A stretch of 64,000 nucleotides of DNA from Streptomyces sp. NBC_00236 (GTDB lineage Bacteria > Actinomycetota > Actinomycetes > Streptomycetales > Streptomycetaceae). The stretch covers positions 4,092,001 through 4,156,000 of the forward strand of contig NZ_CP108100.1 of NCBI RefSeq assembly GCF_036195045.1, in the 5' to 3' direction. Positions within the stretch are counted from its first letter, which is position 1. The number at the start of each line of letters is the position of its first letter. Both the position numbers and the translations under genes were made by a program. Under the pieces are notes generated by a model. It searched no databases and was not told the origin of the DNA. It saw only the letters and a program-made list of their open reading frames with translations. Of the stretch, positions 40,418-49,206 are shown piece after piece.

Positions 40418-41118
40418 GCGCGTCCACCTCCGCCCTTCGCTGCCGCTGGATCACCCGTGTCCACATCCCTTGGTCCCGCCGCCGGTGGGACGGATGCTCT
40501 CCGCGTCCGGTTCCCTTCGCTTCCCGGCTCCTCGCTGTCGCCGGTCCCGCTGCGGAGATGGGTGAGCTGGGGGGCCAGCCTGGCGCGTCCCCGCGCACAG
40601 CGGCTCTTCACGGTTCCGACCGGCACATCGAGGATGCGGGCCGCTTCCGCCACCGGGTACCCCTGCATATCGACGAGGACGAGGGCGGCACGTTGCTCGG
40701 CAGGGAGCGTGGCCAGGGCCGCGAACAGCTCGCGCTGAAGGTCCTGACGCTCGGCCGGTGCCTCGGCGGACTCGTGGGGCTCCATGAGCTGGTCGAGCCG
40801 CTCCGCGTCGTCGACCGGAGCGGTCTTCCTGGAGGAGGCCTTCCGGACCCGGTCCAGGCATGCGTTGACCGTGATCCGGTGCAGCCAGGTGGTGACCGCG
40901 GACTGGCCACGGAAGGTGTGGGCGGCGCGGAAGGCGGAGATCAGGGCGTCCTGTACGGCATCGGCCGCTTCCTCGCGGTCGCCCAGGGTCCGCAGCGCCA
41001 CGGCCCACAGCCGGTCGCGATGACGTCGTACGAGCTCACCGAAGGCGTCCGGTTCGCCGGCGACGTGGTCGGCCAGAAGGTCCTGGTCGCTCGTGCCGGC
41101 GAATCTCGTGCTGTCCAA
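40414..41118 (-). CDS. sigM: ECF RNA polymerase sigma factor SigM
   Basis: A 234-aa ECF sigma factor. Region 2 spans about 10-85 (FGELVRRHRDRLWAVALRTL; DAVQDALISAF; WLHRITVNACLD) and region 4 about 125-185 (LPAEQRAALVLVDMQGYPVAEAARIL; PVGTVKSRCARGRARL). The C-terminus adds ~40 polar residues. I chose TTG at 41116-41118 because GAGGGGG is seven bases upstream and the protein then begins just before region 2; no ATG or GTG fits. It is 25 bp after the pseudokinase gene and overlaps its anti-sigma factor. The name is by synteny with mycobacterial sigM. Confidence 0.92.
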   Translation of the reverse strand: MDSTRFAGTSDQDLLADHVAGEPDAFGELVRRHRDRLWAVALRTLGDREEAADAVQDALISAFRAAHTFRGQSAVTTWLHRITVNACLDRVRKASSRKTAPVDDAERLDQLMEPHESAEAPAERQDLQRELFAALATLPAEQRAALVLVDMQGYPVAEAARILDVPVGTVKSRCARGRARLAPQLTHLRSGTGDSEEPGSEGNRTRRASVPPAAGPRDVDTGDPAAAKGGGGRA

Positions 41119-41143
41119 CGGTGAGCCCCCTCCCCTGGCGCTG

Positions 41144-42838
41144 TCAGCTGGTGACCTTGATGTCCGAGATCTTGCCTCGGAAGTTCCCTGAATCGCTCGG
41201 TGGCAAATTGGTGAGCCAGACCAGAAGGTACCGTGCCTGGACGGGTTCGCCAGGCTTGAGTGCCACCTTTGTTCCGGAACCCTGTGCAACCTTGGTGAAG
41301 CCGGTGGGTAGCCCCGGCACCTCGGCACTGGTGGCCGTCCGCAACTCGACCGATGTGGTGCCACCCAGGAAGGTCACATCCACCGTGCCGACCTGCTGGA
41401 CCTTGCCGAGGTCCAGCACGACACCCACGCCGTCCTTGAGCTTGCCGAAGTCGGCGGTGAAGTAGCCGTCGGTGTTCCAGTAACTTGTCGCGTCGTCGTC
41501 GTAGACGTGACTGATGTCCTTGGGCTTCTCGGACTGGTCCCCGAGGGGGTCGTAGTCCCGAGCGCCCATGATCGGTACCGGCTTGCTCTCCGCGACGGGC
41601 TTCGGCTCGTCGCCGTTCTCCGGGTTGGTCTGCGTCGTGCCAGGGTCGTCAGAGCCCTTGTCGCGGTCCAGGAGCGTCTCCGCCAGCTGCCAGCTGCCGA
41701 GACCGAGCGCGGCGATGAGCAGCGCGGACACGGCCCACTTGAGCGCCTTCCCGGTGCGGCTCTGGAGCGGGGCGGGAGGCACGGGGACAGGCTGGGTGCT
41801 GCCGGCGCCGGGTCCGGCCGGGCGCCCGTAGGTGCCCTGCTGGTACGTGGTCCGCTGGTACTCCGGCGGGGCGGTGAACGTGGGCTCGGGCGGGCGGATG
41901 CGCGGCATCGCCGCGACGGCCTTGGCGAGCTCGTCCGGAGTCGTGCACGGCTGCTCCTGGCGGGAGGCCGTGGCCCCGTCGTTGGCGAGCGCCCGCATGG
42001 CGATCTCGGAGAGACCGCGGTGGACTCCGGCCCGCACCTGGTCGGGTGCGATCAGCCCGACGCCCTTCGGGAGCCCGGTGAGGCCGTAGGCGTCGCTCTC
42101 GTAGGGCCAGCGCCGGGTCAGCGCCGCGTAGAGAAGGGCCCCGATCGCTTCGGTGTCGGCGCGCTGGGGTCCGTCGGAGGTGATCCCCCGCAGCGCGGCG
42201 TTCACCGCGAGGCCGCGGATGCGGTACTGGCCGGAGGAACTGCGCAGCACCGCCCCGGGCGTGAGCCTCAGATGGGCAAGGCCCTCGCGGTGCGCGGCGG
42301 CCATGGCCTGGGAGAGCTGACTGACGAGCTGGTAGGCGTCGTGGGCGTCCATCGGCCCCGCGCCCAGAAGGGCGGTCAGCTCGGTGGCGTCCGGAAGCCA
42401 CTCATGGACGACGTAGACGAGATCGTTCTCCTCCACGGCGTCGAGGACCTGCACGAAGCGGGGGTCGCCGAGAAGGGCGGACGAACGGGCCGCAGCCAGC
42501 ACGGAGCGGGCCCGTGGATGGTCCGCGGGCAGGAGATGCACTCCTACCGCGCGGCGCAGTTTCTCGTCGACAGCGCGCCAGCTGCTGAACCCGTCCAGAC
42601 GGGTGACGCACTCCTCGAGCCGGTAGCGCCCGGCAAGCTTGTGACCGCTGTGCAGATCAGGGGTCGGCACGGTGGTTCCGGAGTCGCTCGACTCGCTCTC
42701 CGCGTCCTGAGGGCTTGTGCCCGTTGAATCCTGAGCTTCTGCCGTACCGTCGCTCGTGGCCTCGTCCGCCTTCGCGGCCAGCGGCTTGTCGCCACTGTTG
42801 TCGGCCACGTCGACGGCAGCCGTGCTACGTTCCGCCAC
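41144..42838 (-). CDS. Membrane pseudokinase with extracellular lectin-like domain
   Basis: A 564-aa protein: disordered acidic N-terminus (1-65), a protein-kinase-like domain (about 70-315), a Pro-rich linker, one membrane helix (about 365-390) and an extracellular jelly-roll-like domain (about 430-564). The kinase motifs have decayed: the catalytic Lys is replaced in AVGVHLL, HRDxKPxN is HLRLTPGAV (189-197), and DFG is IRGLAV, so it should be inactive. In mycobacteria the same two modules, pseudokinase plus extracellular carbohydrate-binding-type domain, are fused to the end of MviN/MurJ (Rv3910). Here they form a separate gene 128 bp after murJ. GTG start, AGGA six bases upstream. Confidence 0.87.
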   Translation of the reverse strand: MAERSTAAVDVADNSGDKPLAAKADEATSDGTAEAQDSTGTSPQDAESESSDSGTTVPTPDLHSGHKLAGRYRLEECVTRLDGFSSWRAVDEKLRRAVGVHLLPADHPRARSVLAAARSSALLGDPRFVQVLDAVEENDLVYVVHEWLPDATELTALLGAGPMDAHDAYQLVSQLSQAMAAAHREGLAHLRLTPGAVLRSSSGQYRIRGLAVNAALRGITSDGPQRADTEAIGALLYAALTRRWPYESDAYGLTGLPKGVGLIAPDQVRAGVHRGLSEIAMRALANDGATASRQEQPCTTPDELAKAVAAMPRIRPPEPTFTAPPEYQRTTYQQGTYGRPAGPGAGSTQPVPVPPAPLQSRTGKALKWAVSALLIAALGLGSWQLAETLLDRDKGSDDPGTTQTNPENGDEPKPVAESKPVPIMGARDYDPLGDQSEKPKDISHVYDDDATSYWNTDGYFTADFGKLKDGVGVVLDLGKVQQVGTVDVTFLGGTTSVELRTATSAEVPGLPTGFTKVAQGSGTKVALKPGEPVQARYLLVWLTNLPPSDSGNFRGKISDIKVTS

Positions 42839-42966
42839 CGTCGTTCCTGCCTCCCCATCCGTTGGGCGATGCCAGCCAGCCCCGCACAGTCACGCCAATT
42901 GTGCCCACACTCCGGCACCATGCACGACACGCGGGAACCGACGATGGTTGTGCGGGCCGGTGATCC

Positions 42967-45126
42967 TCAGCGGCCGAGCCTTCCCCTGATCATGCCGACC
43001 ATGCCGTTGATCTCTTCGATCCGCATCCGCTTCGCCGCGACGACGAAGACTCCGAGCAGCACGATCCCGCCGCAGAGCAGGGCCAGGAGCGAGCCCGAGG
43101 CGCCGTCGCCGAGCACGTGGAGAAGGCCGAATCCCACCCCGCCGGCGATCACTGCCGCAGGGATCGCGGCGAGGCACAGCCGGGCGTAGGTACGCAGGAC
43201 GTGAGCACCGTCCAGATCGCCGCCCAGGCGGTTGCGGAGCCGGCGCCACGCGATACCGACGCCGACGGCGTAGGCGAGCCCGTAGGAGGCGGCCATGCCG
43301 ACCACGGCCCACTGGGCGGGCAGCACGACGTAGCAGACGGCCGAGGCGGCCGCGTTGACGAGGGCGACGATGACGGTGTTGTAGAAGGGCGTCCGGGTGT
43401 CCTCGTACGCGTAGAACCCGCGCAGCACCACGTACTGCACGGAGTAGGGAATCAGTCCGAGGCCGAAGGCCATCAGGATGAATCCCATGGAGCGGGCTGC
43501 CTCGGGGCCGCTGGAGGCGTAGAGCAGGGTGCACATCGGCACGCCCAGGGCGAGGAAGGCGAAGGCGACCGGCACGATGGCCACCGCCGAGTTGCGCAGG
43601 CCCTGGGAGATGTCGTCGCGTACCGCGCCCGGGTCGTTGTCGTGGGCGGCACGCGAGATGCGCGGCAGCAGCGCGGCCATGACCGAGACGGTGATGATCG
43701 CCTGCGGCATGCCCCAGATCAGCTGTGCGTTGGAGTACGCGAGGAAGCCCGCCCCGTTCTGGCCGGACGCCTTGCCCGCGGAGGTCGCGAGCTGGGTGAC
43801 GACCAGCACACCGGCCTGGTTGGCGAGGACGAACAGGACCGTCCACTTGGCCAGCTTGACCGTCTTGCCGAGCCCGTGGCCCCTCCAGTCGAAGCGCGGA
43901 CGGAAGCGGAATCCGGCCTCACGCAGATACGGGATCATGGCCAGGGCCTGGACGACGAGGCCGAGCAGGGTGCCGATACCCAGCAGCCGGACGCCCTCCG
44001 GCGGAATCGTCGTGACGCCCATCTGGGACTCGTGGGAAGTGCCGTACACCCAGATGAACAGGCCGAACGTGACGATCATGACGATGTTGTTGAGGACCGG
44101 GGTCCACATCATCGCGCCGAACTTCCCGCGGGCGTTGAGGATCTGCCCCATGACCACATGCACACCCATGAAGAAGATGGTGGGCAGGCAGTACCGGGCG
44201 AACGTGGTGGCCACGTTGTTGGCTGCGGGATCGCCGGCGATCGTCGACGACATCAGGCGGATGAGGAAGGGCGCGGCGAAGACCGCCACGGCGACGATCA
44301 GCGCGAGTGCGACCATCACCAGGGTCAGCAGCCGGTTGGCATAGGCCTCGCCCCCGTCCTCGTCGTCCTTCATCGAACGGACGAGCTGCGGGACGAAGAC
44401 CGAGTTGAGGCCGCCGCCCACGGTGAGGATGTAGATCATCGTCGGCAGCGTGTACGCGATGGTGAAGCTGTCACCGAGCAGGGCCGCGCCGAGCGCGGCG
44501 GTGATCACCAGGCTGCGGATGAAGCCGGTGAGCCGTGAGACGAGGGTGCCTGCGGCCATGACCGCGCTGGACTTCAGCAGGCTGGACGCCCGCCCGCCGC
44601 CCGACTTCGGCGGCGCGGGTGCGGGGGCCGGCTCGGGCCGGTGCGAGGCCGGGACCCCCGCCGGGCCCTCCTGGTCCCGGAAGAGGTGCGCGAAAGCGTC
44701 CGGCTCCTCGCGGTTCGTCGACGCCTGGGTGACGAGGTCGTCGATGCCCACGAACTGGGTCGTCGCGGCGTCGTCCCCGTACGGAAGGTGACGCGACGGG
44801 CCGTCCGGCTCGGGGGGCGGGGTCTGCGCCCAGATCCGCGGATCGGGCGGGTACTGGGCTGCCGGCGGCTGCTGGTAGAGCGGCTGCGGCTGCTGGTAGG
44901 TCCCGGGGGGCGGCGGCGGATGCGCGGCGCGGTCGTACAGCGCCTCGCTCACCGGGTCCTGGGCGGAGAGATCCTGGGACCGGTAGGGGTCGTAGTCATA
45001 CGCGTCCTGCAGATACGGGTCCGGGGCAGGGGGTACCTGCTCCGGACCCGGGGGCATCGCCGGCTCTCCGGGATACCCCGCTCCGCCCGTACCCTGACCG
45101 CGATCACCGTCGTACGGCGCGTTCAT
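42967..45126 (-). CDS. murJ: Lipid II flippase MurJ (MviN)
   Basis: A 719-aa MATE-like (MOP superfamily) membrane protein that moves lipid II across the membrane. The cytoplasmic N-terminal ~185 residues are Pro/Gln/Tyr-rich and disordered. The membrane part starts near KSSAVMAAGTLVSRLTGF, a highly conserved MurJ segment, and has about 14 helices. It lacks the mycobacterial C-terminal pseudokinase, which is encoded by the next gene. It follows the DUF6049-like gene by 49 bp on the same strand. Confidence 0.96.
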   Translation of the reverse strand: MNAPYDGDRGQGTGGAGYPGEPAMPPGPEQVPPAPDPYLQDAYDYDPYRSQDLSAQDPVSEALYDRAAHPPPPPGTYQQPQPLYQQPPAAQYPPDPRIWAQTPPPEPDGPSRHLPYGDDAATTQFVGIDDLVTQASTNREEPDAFAHLFRDQEGPAGVPASHRPEPAPAPAPPKSGGGRASSLLKSSAVMAAGTLVSRLTGFIRSLVITAALGAALLGDSFTIAYTLPTMIYILTVGGGLNSVFVPQLVRSMKDDEDGGEAYANRLLTLVMVALALIVAVAVFAAPFLIRLMSSTIAGDPAANNVATTFARYCLPTIFFMGVHVVMGQILNARGKFGAMMWTPVLNNIVMIVTFGLFIWVYGTSHESQMGVTTIPPEGVRLLGIGTLLGLVVQALAMIPYLREAGFRFRPRFDWRGHGLGKTVKLAKWTVLFVLANQAGVLVVTQLATSAGKASGQNGAGFLAYSNAQLIWGMPQAIITVSVMAALLPRISRAAHDNDPGAVRDDISQGLRNSAVAIVPVAFAFLALGVPMCTLLYASSGPEAARSMGFILMAFGLGLIPYSVQYVVLRGFYAYEDTRTPFYNTVIVALVNAAASAVCYVVLPAQWAVVGMAASYGLAYAVGVGIAWRRLRNRLGGDLDGAHVLRTYARLCLAAIPAAVIAGGVGFGLLHVLGDGASGSLLALLCGGIVLLGVFVVAAKRMRIEEINGMVGMIRGRLGR

Positions 45127-45175
45127 CGAAACCCCACCTCATCGTCCCCGGCCGACCGGCCACGACAGACATCGC

Positions 45176-47473
45176 TCAACGGTCCACTTTCTCACCCGTG
45201 CCCGACGGCTCCGTGCTTTCGGGACCGGTGTCCGGCGTCGGGTCACTCGGCTGCTCGGGTTCACTGCCGTCGTCACCCGCCGCGCCGCCCGCGTTGGCAC
45301 GCTTGCGATGTGCATACATCCGGATTCCGGCGAGGACCAGGAGCAGGAGGCCACCGGCGATCACGAGCAGCACGGTGGGGGTGAGCTCGGACACCTTCAC
45401 GGTGAACGCCATCTCCGCGCCGTACGGCCTGCCGTCGTCCGTGTAGAGCTGCGCGGTCATCTGCACCTGACCGTTGATGTTGGCCGCCGCATCGAACTTC
45501 ACGGACTGGCTGTGACCGGCGCCGATCTGGATCGGCTGCTCCGCCACGGCTCCGCCGTCGTTCAGCTCAAGGCGCGTCGCGTTCTCCGACTTCAGCCGGA
45601 GCACCAGATGATCGACGTCCTGGAGAAGCCTGTTCTGCACCGTCACGGGAATCGTGGCGCTGCGGCCGGACAGCGTGACGTCCGACTTCGAGATGAGCTG
45701 GACCTCGTTGATGAGGCCCTGGAGGTAGGTGCGTACCGAATCCCGGTACTGCTGGGCCTCCAGGGGCTTGCCCCGCCACGACGTCGACATGGACCGGTTG
45801 ACGGCGTTGCCGAAGGGGGTCACGACCCGCTCGGGCTGGGTGAGGACGACCTGGAAGTTGTCGAGCGAGGCCTGGGTGGACTTGATGTCCTGGAAGGCCT
45901 GGGTCGGCAGCTCCTGGCTGCGCAGCTTCTTGGGGTACTGGGACGTCCGGGGGACCGTGGTGGTCGCCTCGGCGTCGGGCTTCGCCGCAGCTGCCTCGAT
46001 CAGGGTCTGGGACTCGGTCCAGCGCCCGTCGTCCAGGGCGTGGAGCGCGCGCGCCATCGACTGGGCCTGGGCGATGGTCGGCATCCGCTGGGGAGCCACG
46101 ACGACGCTCCGGTCCTTGTCCGTGTCCTGCTCGGACAGCGCGAGCGTGAGGGCGAGGAACTTCTGCACGGCGAGCGTGGAGTCCCCGGCCTTCGCCATGT
46201 CGCCCTGGAAGGCCTTGGAGAGCCGGGCGTCGGACACCACCGCCGTGGTGCCGCCGCCGATGGGCCGCGCGGCGGTCGGTGTGTACGACAGGCCGGCGAT
46301 CTCCTGGAGGCTGTCGCTGCGGGCGATCACGTTGTGGGCACCCGTCGAGGTGGCGACATCCACGATGGACGGGTCGATCGCACCGTCGACGGGCCAGGCG
46401 AAGTCGGTCGACGGCTTCAGATGGAGGATCGTCTCCACCGTCACCCCGGCGACCTCGCTGGCCGTCTGGAGGTGGCTGAGCGTGCCCGACACGTTCTTGC
46501 CGCGGTGCGCGATGGAAGCCAGATCGGGGTCCCCGAAGGGCAGCGCGACGACCTTGCTGTCCGCCACGGCAGCTTCCAGTGAGCTGAGCCACTTCTTGGC
46601 CACTGCCTGGTTCGTCCCGGCGACCGTGGTGTCACCCGACTTGACGCGATAGCTCTTGGTCATGGCATCGACGCTGGCGAGCAGATCCGGGTCGATGACC
46701 CAGGTCACGGGCAGTTGGCTGCCGAGTGACACCATCCGTTCGAGGCGGCCGCCCGGCGCGATCTCGGCTGCCAGGTCGTCATCGGCGAATACCGGGGTCT
46801 GCTGCTCGTCGGAACCGGTCTCCGCGGTGAGATGCGCCGACGCGATCAGCGGCCACAGGTAGCTGATGCCGGTCTTGGAGTCACTGTCCTTGTTCTGCCA
46901 GGGCAGGAACGTCCGCTTGATGCCGAGTACGTGGTCGTACTGAGCGGCGGCCGTCCGGCCCGACAACGAGACGCCCAGCTGGTAGACGCCGTCGTCGCCG
47001 AGGTCCAGCTTGCTGACCGGCACGGACAGCGTGAAGTCCTGGCTGATGCCCGAAGGAAGCGTGGCGATCTTGGCCGTGTACTTGCCGCCGACCGGGTAGG
47101 GATCCGCTCCCGGGTCGTACCCCGTCCGCTGAGCGGCCGCGTCGATCGAGGTCCTGCCGTAGAGCCGCGGGCCCACGCGCAGATCGACCTGTGCGTCGGT
47201 GACGGTTTCCTTGCCCCTGTTGACCAGGGTGCCGGAGATGGTGAGCGTGTCCCCCTTCACCGGGGCGCTCGGCGTCAGGGTGTCCAGGGATACCGAGACG
47301 GTGCTGGAGCCCGTGGGGGCCTTGCTCGTCCCGCCGGCCTGCGCCTGCGGGGCGGCCACCCCGGCCAGCAGTGCGGCGACGAGCGGGGCCGCGGCGAGCA
47401 CGGCGGCTGTGCGCCGCAGCCACCGACGGGCAGGAGAGGGACTCGTCCCCTGGTTGTCTGCCGCCTCGGCCAC
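45176..47473 (-). CDS. Large secreted membrane-anchored protein (DUF6049-like)
   Basis: A 765-aa protein with a signal peptide (about residues 18-48, ending AQAG), a long extracytoplasmic part beginning with an immunoglobulin-like region (about 55-190), a central alpha/beta domain that resembles polysaccharide-deacetylase-like barrels only loosely, and a C-terminal membrane helix followed by a polar tail. GTG at 47471-47473 has GAGGGA upstream and gives the signal peptide; the longer open frame is antisense to the CCA-adding enzyme and not real. It immediately precedes murJ, as Rv3909 precedes Rv3910 in M. tuberculosis, which suggests a shared role in wall synthesis. Activity is unknown. Confidence 0.87.
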   Translation of the reverse strand: MAEAADNQGTSPSPARRWLRRTAAVLAAAPLVAALLAGVAAPQAQAGGTSKAPTGSSTVSVSLDTLTPSAPVKGDTLTISGTLVNRGKETVTDAQVDLRVGPRLYGRTSIDAAAQRTGYDPGADPYPVGGKYTAKIATLPSGISQDFTLSVPVSKLDLGDDGVYQLGVSLSGRTAAAQYDHVLGIKRTFLPWQNKDSDSKTGISYLWPLIASAHLTAETGSDEQQTPVFADDDLAAEIAPGGRLERMVSLGSQLPVTWVIDPDLLASVDAMTKSYRVKSGDTTVAGTNQAVAKKWLSSLEAAVADSKVVALPFGDPDLASIAHRGKNVSGTLSHLQTASEVAGVTVETILHLKPSTDFAWPVDGAIDPSIVDVATSTGAHNVIARSDSLQEIAGLSYTPTAARPIGGGTTAVVSDARLSKAFQGDMAKAGDSTLAVQKFLALTLALSEQDTDKDRSVVVAPQRMPTIAQAQSMARALHALDDGRWTESQTLIEAAAAKPDAEATTTVPRTSQYPKKLRSQELPTQAFQDIKSTQASLDNFQVVLTQPERVVTPFGNAVNRSMSTSWRGKPLEAQQYRDSVRTYLQGLINEVQLISKSDVTLSGRSATIPVTVQNRLLQDVDHLVLRLKSENATRLELNDGGAVAEQPIQIGAGHSQSVKFDAAANINGQVQMTAQLYTDDGRPYGAEMAFTVKVSELTPTVLLVIAGGLLLLVLAGIRMYAHRKRANAGGAAGDDGSEPEQPSDPTPDTGPESTEPSGTGEKVDR

Positions 47474-47656
47474 GCGTACCCGTCCCTCGTCGTCGTCAGC
47501 TGCTGTCGAGCGTTGTCTCCGTCGCTGCGTCCCCGCATGGTAACGATCTGCGCCGCGGTCAAGTGCCAGGGAGTGGGTCACACGAGGGGGAGCGTCTCGC
47601 AGCGTGAACGGAAACCATGACGTCCGGGCCGGTCCGGGCACGTACCCTTTTCTGTT

Positions 47657-49099
47657 GTGCCGAACGCCAATGAAGACAACTCCAGCGCCCTGACCCAGGT
47701 GCAGCTCCGCGCAGTCAGTGAACTGCTGCGGGTGTCGCCGGTCGCCGACGATCTCGCCCGCCGATTCCAGGATGCAGGATTCGGTCTCGCCCTGGTCGGC
47801 GGGTCGGTCCGGGACGCGCTCCTCGGCCGGCTGGGGAACGACCTGGACTTCACGACCGACGCGCGCCCCGAGGACGTGCTGAAGATCGTCAGGCCCTGGG
47901 CGGACTCGGTGTGGGAGGTCGGGATCGCCTTCGGCACGGTGGGCGCGCAGAAGGACGGCTACCAGATCGAAGTCACCACATACCGGTCCGAGGCGTACGA
48001 CAGGACCTCGCGGAAGCCCGAGGTCTCCTACGGCGACTCCATTGACGAGGACCTCGTCCGCCGCGATTTCACGGTGAACGCGATGGCCGTCGCGCTGCCG
48101 CAGAAGGAGTTCGTCGATCCGTACGGTGGCCTCGATGACCTGGCGGAGCGAGTGCTGCGCACTCCGGGCACACCTGAGGACTCCTTCTCCGACGATCCGC
48201 TGCGCATGCTCCGTGCCGCGCGCTTCGCCGCGCAGCTCGACTTCGAGGTGGCCCCGGATGTCGTCGCCGCGATGTCGGAGATGGCGGGCCGGATCGAGAT
48301 CGTCTCTGCCGAGAGGGTCCGGGAGGAGCTCAACAAGCTGCTGCTCTCCTCGCATCCCCGTAAGGGGCTCGCGCTCCTCGTCGACACGGGACTGGCCGAC
48401 CATGTCCTTCCCGAACTCCCCGCGCTCCGGCTGGAACGTGACGAGCATCACCGTCACAAGGATGTGTACGAGCACTCCCTGACCGTCCTGGAGCAGGCGA
48501 TCGACCTGGAGCAGGACGGCCCGGATCTCGTGCTGCGCCTCGCCGCTCTCCTCCATGACATCGGCAAGCCGAGGACCCGGCGTTTCGAGAAGGACGGGCG
48601 GGTCTCGTTCCACCACCACGAAGTGGTGGGCGCCAAGATGGTCAAGAAGCGCATGACCGATCTCAAGTACTCCAACGACATGGTCAAGGACGTTGCCAAG
48701 CTGGTGGAGCTGCACCTGCGCTTCCACGGGTACGGCGACGGGGAGTGGACCGACTCGGCGGTCCGTCGCTATGTGCGCGATGCGGGCCCCCTGCTGGAGC
48801 GGCTGCACAAGTTGACCCGCTCGGACTGCACCACGCGCAACAAGCGCAAGGCCAGTGCTCTCTCGCGGACGTACGACGGGCTTGAGGAGCGCATCGCTCA
48901 GTTGCAGGACCAGGAGGAGCTGGACTCGATCCGGCCGGACCTGGACGGCAACGAGATCATGCAGATCCTGGACGTCGGGCCGGGGCCGGTCATCGGCAAG
49001 GCGTACGCGTTCCTGCTTGAGCTTCGGCTGGAGAACGGGCCGATGGAGCACGACGCGGCAGTCGCAGAGCTCAAGAAGTGGTGGGCGGCACAGGGCTGA
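47657..49099 (+). CDS. pcnA: CCA-adding tRNA nucleotidyltransferase
   Basis: A 480-aa class II nucleotidyltransferase that adds or repairs the 3' CCA of tRNAs; the tRNAs in this window lack encoded CCA, so the enzyme is needed. The nucleotidyltransferase head has VGGSVRDALLGR and DLDFTTDA, the RRDFTVNAMA motif follows, and a C-terminal HD domain is visible (LLHDIGKPRTR). GTG at 47657. It is divergent from the DUF6049-like gene across 183 bp and convergent with the MFS gene. Confidence 0.95.
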   Translation: MPNANEDNSSALTQVQLRAVSELLRVSPVADDLARRFQDAGFGLALVGGSVRDALLGRLGNDLDFTTDARPEDVLKIVRPWADSVWEVGIAFGTVGAQKDGYQIEVTTYRSEAYDRTSRKPEVSYGDSIDEDLVRRDFTVNAMAVALPQKEFVDPYGGLDDLAERVLRTPGTPEDSFSDDPLRMLRAARFAAQLDFEVAPDVVAAMSEMAGRIEIVSAERVREELNKLLLSSHPRKGLALLVDTGLADHVLPELPALRLERDEHHRHKDVYEHSLTVLEQAIDLEQDGPDLVLRLAALLHDIGKPRTRRFEKDGRVSFHHHEVVGAKMVKKRMTDLKYSNDMVKDVAKLVELHLRFHGYGDGEWTDSAVRRYVRDAGPLLERLHKLTRSDCTTRNKRKASALSRTYDGLEERIAQLQDQEELDSIRPDLDGNEIMQILDVGPGPVIGKAYAFLLELRLENGPMEHDAAVAELKKWWAAQG

Positions 49100-49127
49100 G
49101 GTCGCGAAGACCGGCTCGGTCCCCAGG

Positions 49128-49165
49128 GCGGCTGGTCATGTTTCACGTGAAACATGACCAGCCGC
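49128..49165. terminator. 38-bp perfect palindrome centred on parS 5
   Basis: Complete palindrome 49128-49165 with parS in its centre, directly after the CCA-enzyme stop. It could serve as a terminator as well as a ParB site. Confidence 0.85.
49140..49153. other. parS: parS site 5
   Basis: Exact GTTTCACGTGAAAC at the centre of the 38-bp palindrome. Confidence 0.95.
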
Positions 49166-49174
49166 GGATACGTC

Positions 49175-49206
49175 GAGGGCGCTGTTTCACGTGAAACAGC
49201 GCCCTC
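49175..49206. terminator. 32-bp perfect palindrome centred on parS 6
   Basis: Complete palindrome 49175-49206, with parS at its centre. Its right edge touches the stop codon of the leftward MFS gene (49205-49207). Confidence 0.85.
49184..49197. other. parS: parS site 6
   Basis: Exact GTTTCACGTGAAAC, 44 bp from parS 5. Confidence 0.95.

Noticed and set aside
47474..49051. Upstream extension of the DUF6049-like gene through the CCA-enzyme gene
   Set aside because: The extension is antisense to a well-supported enzyme; signal peptide and ribosome site fix the start at 47473.
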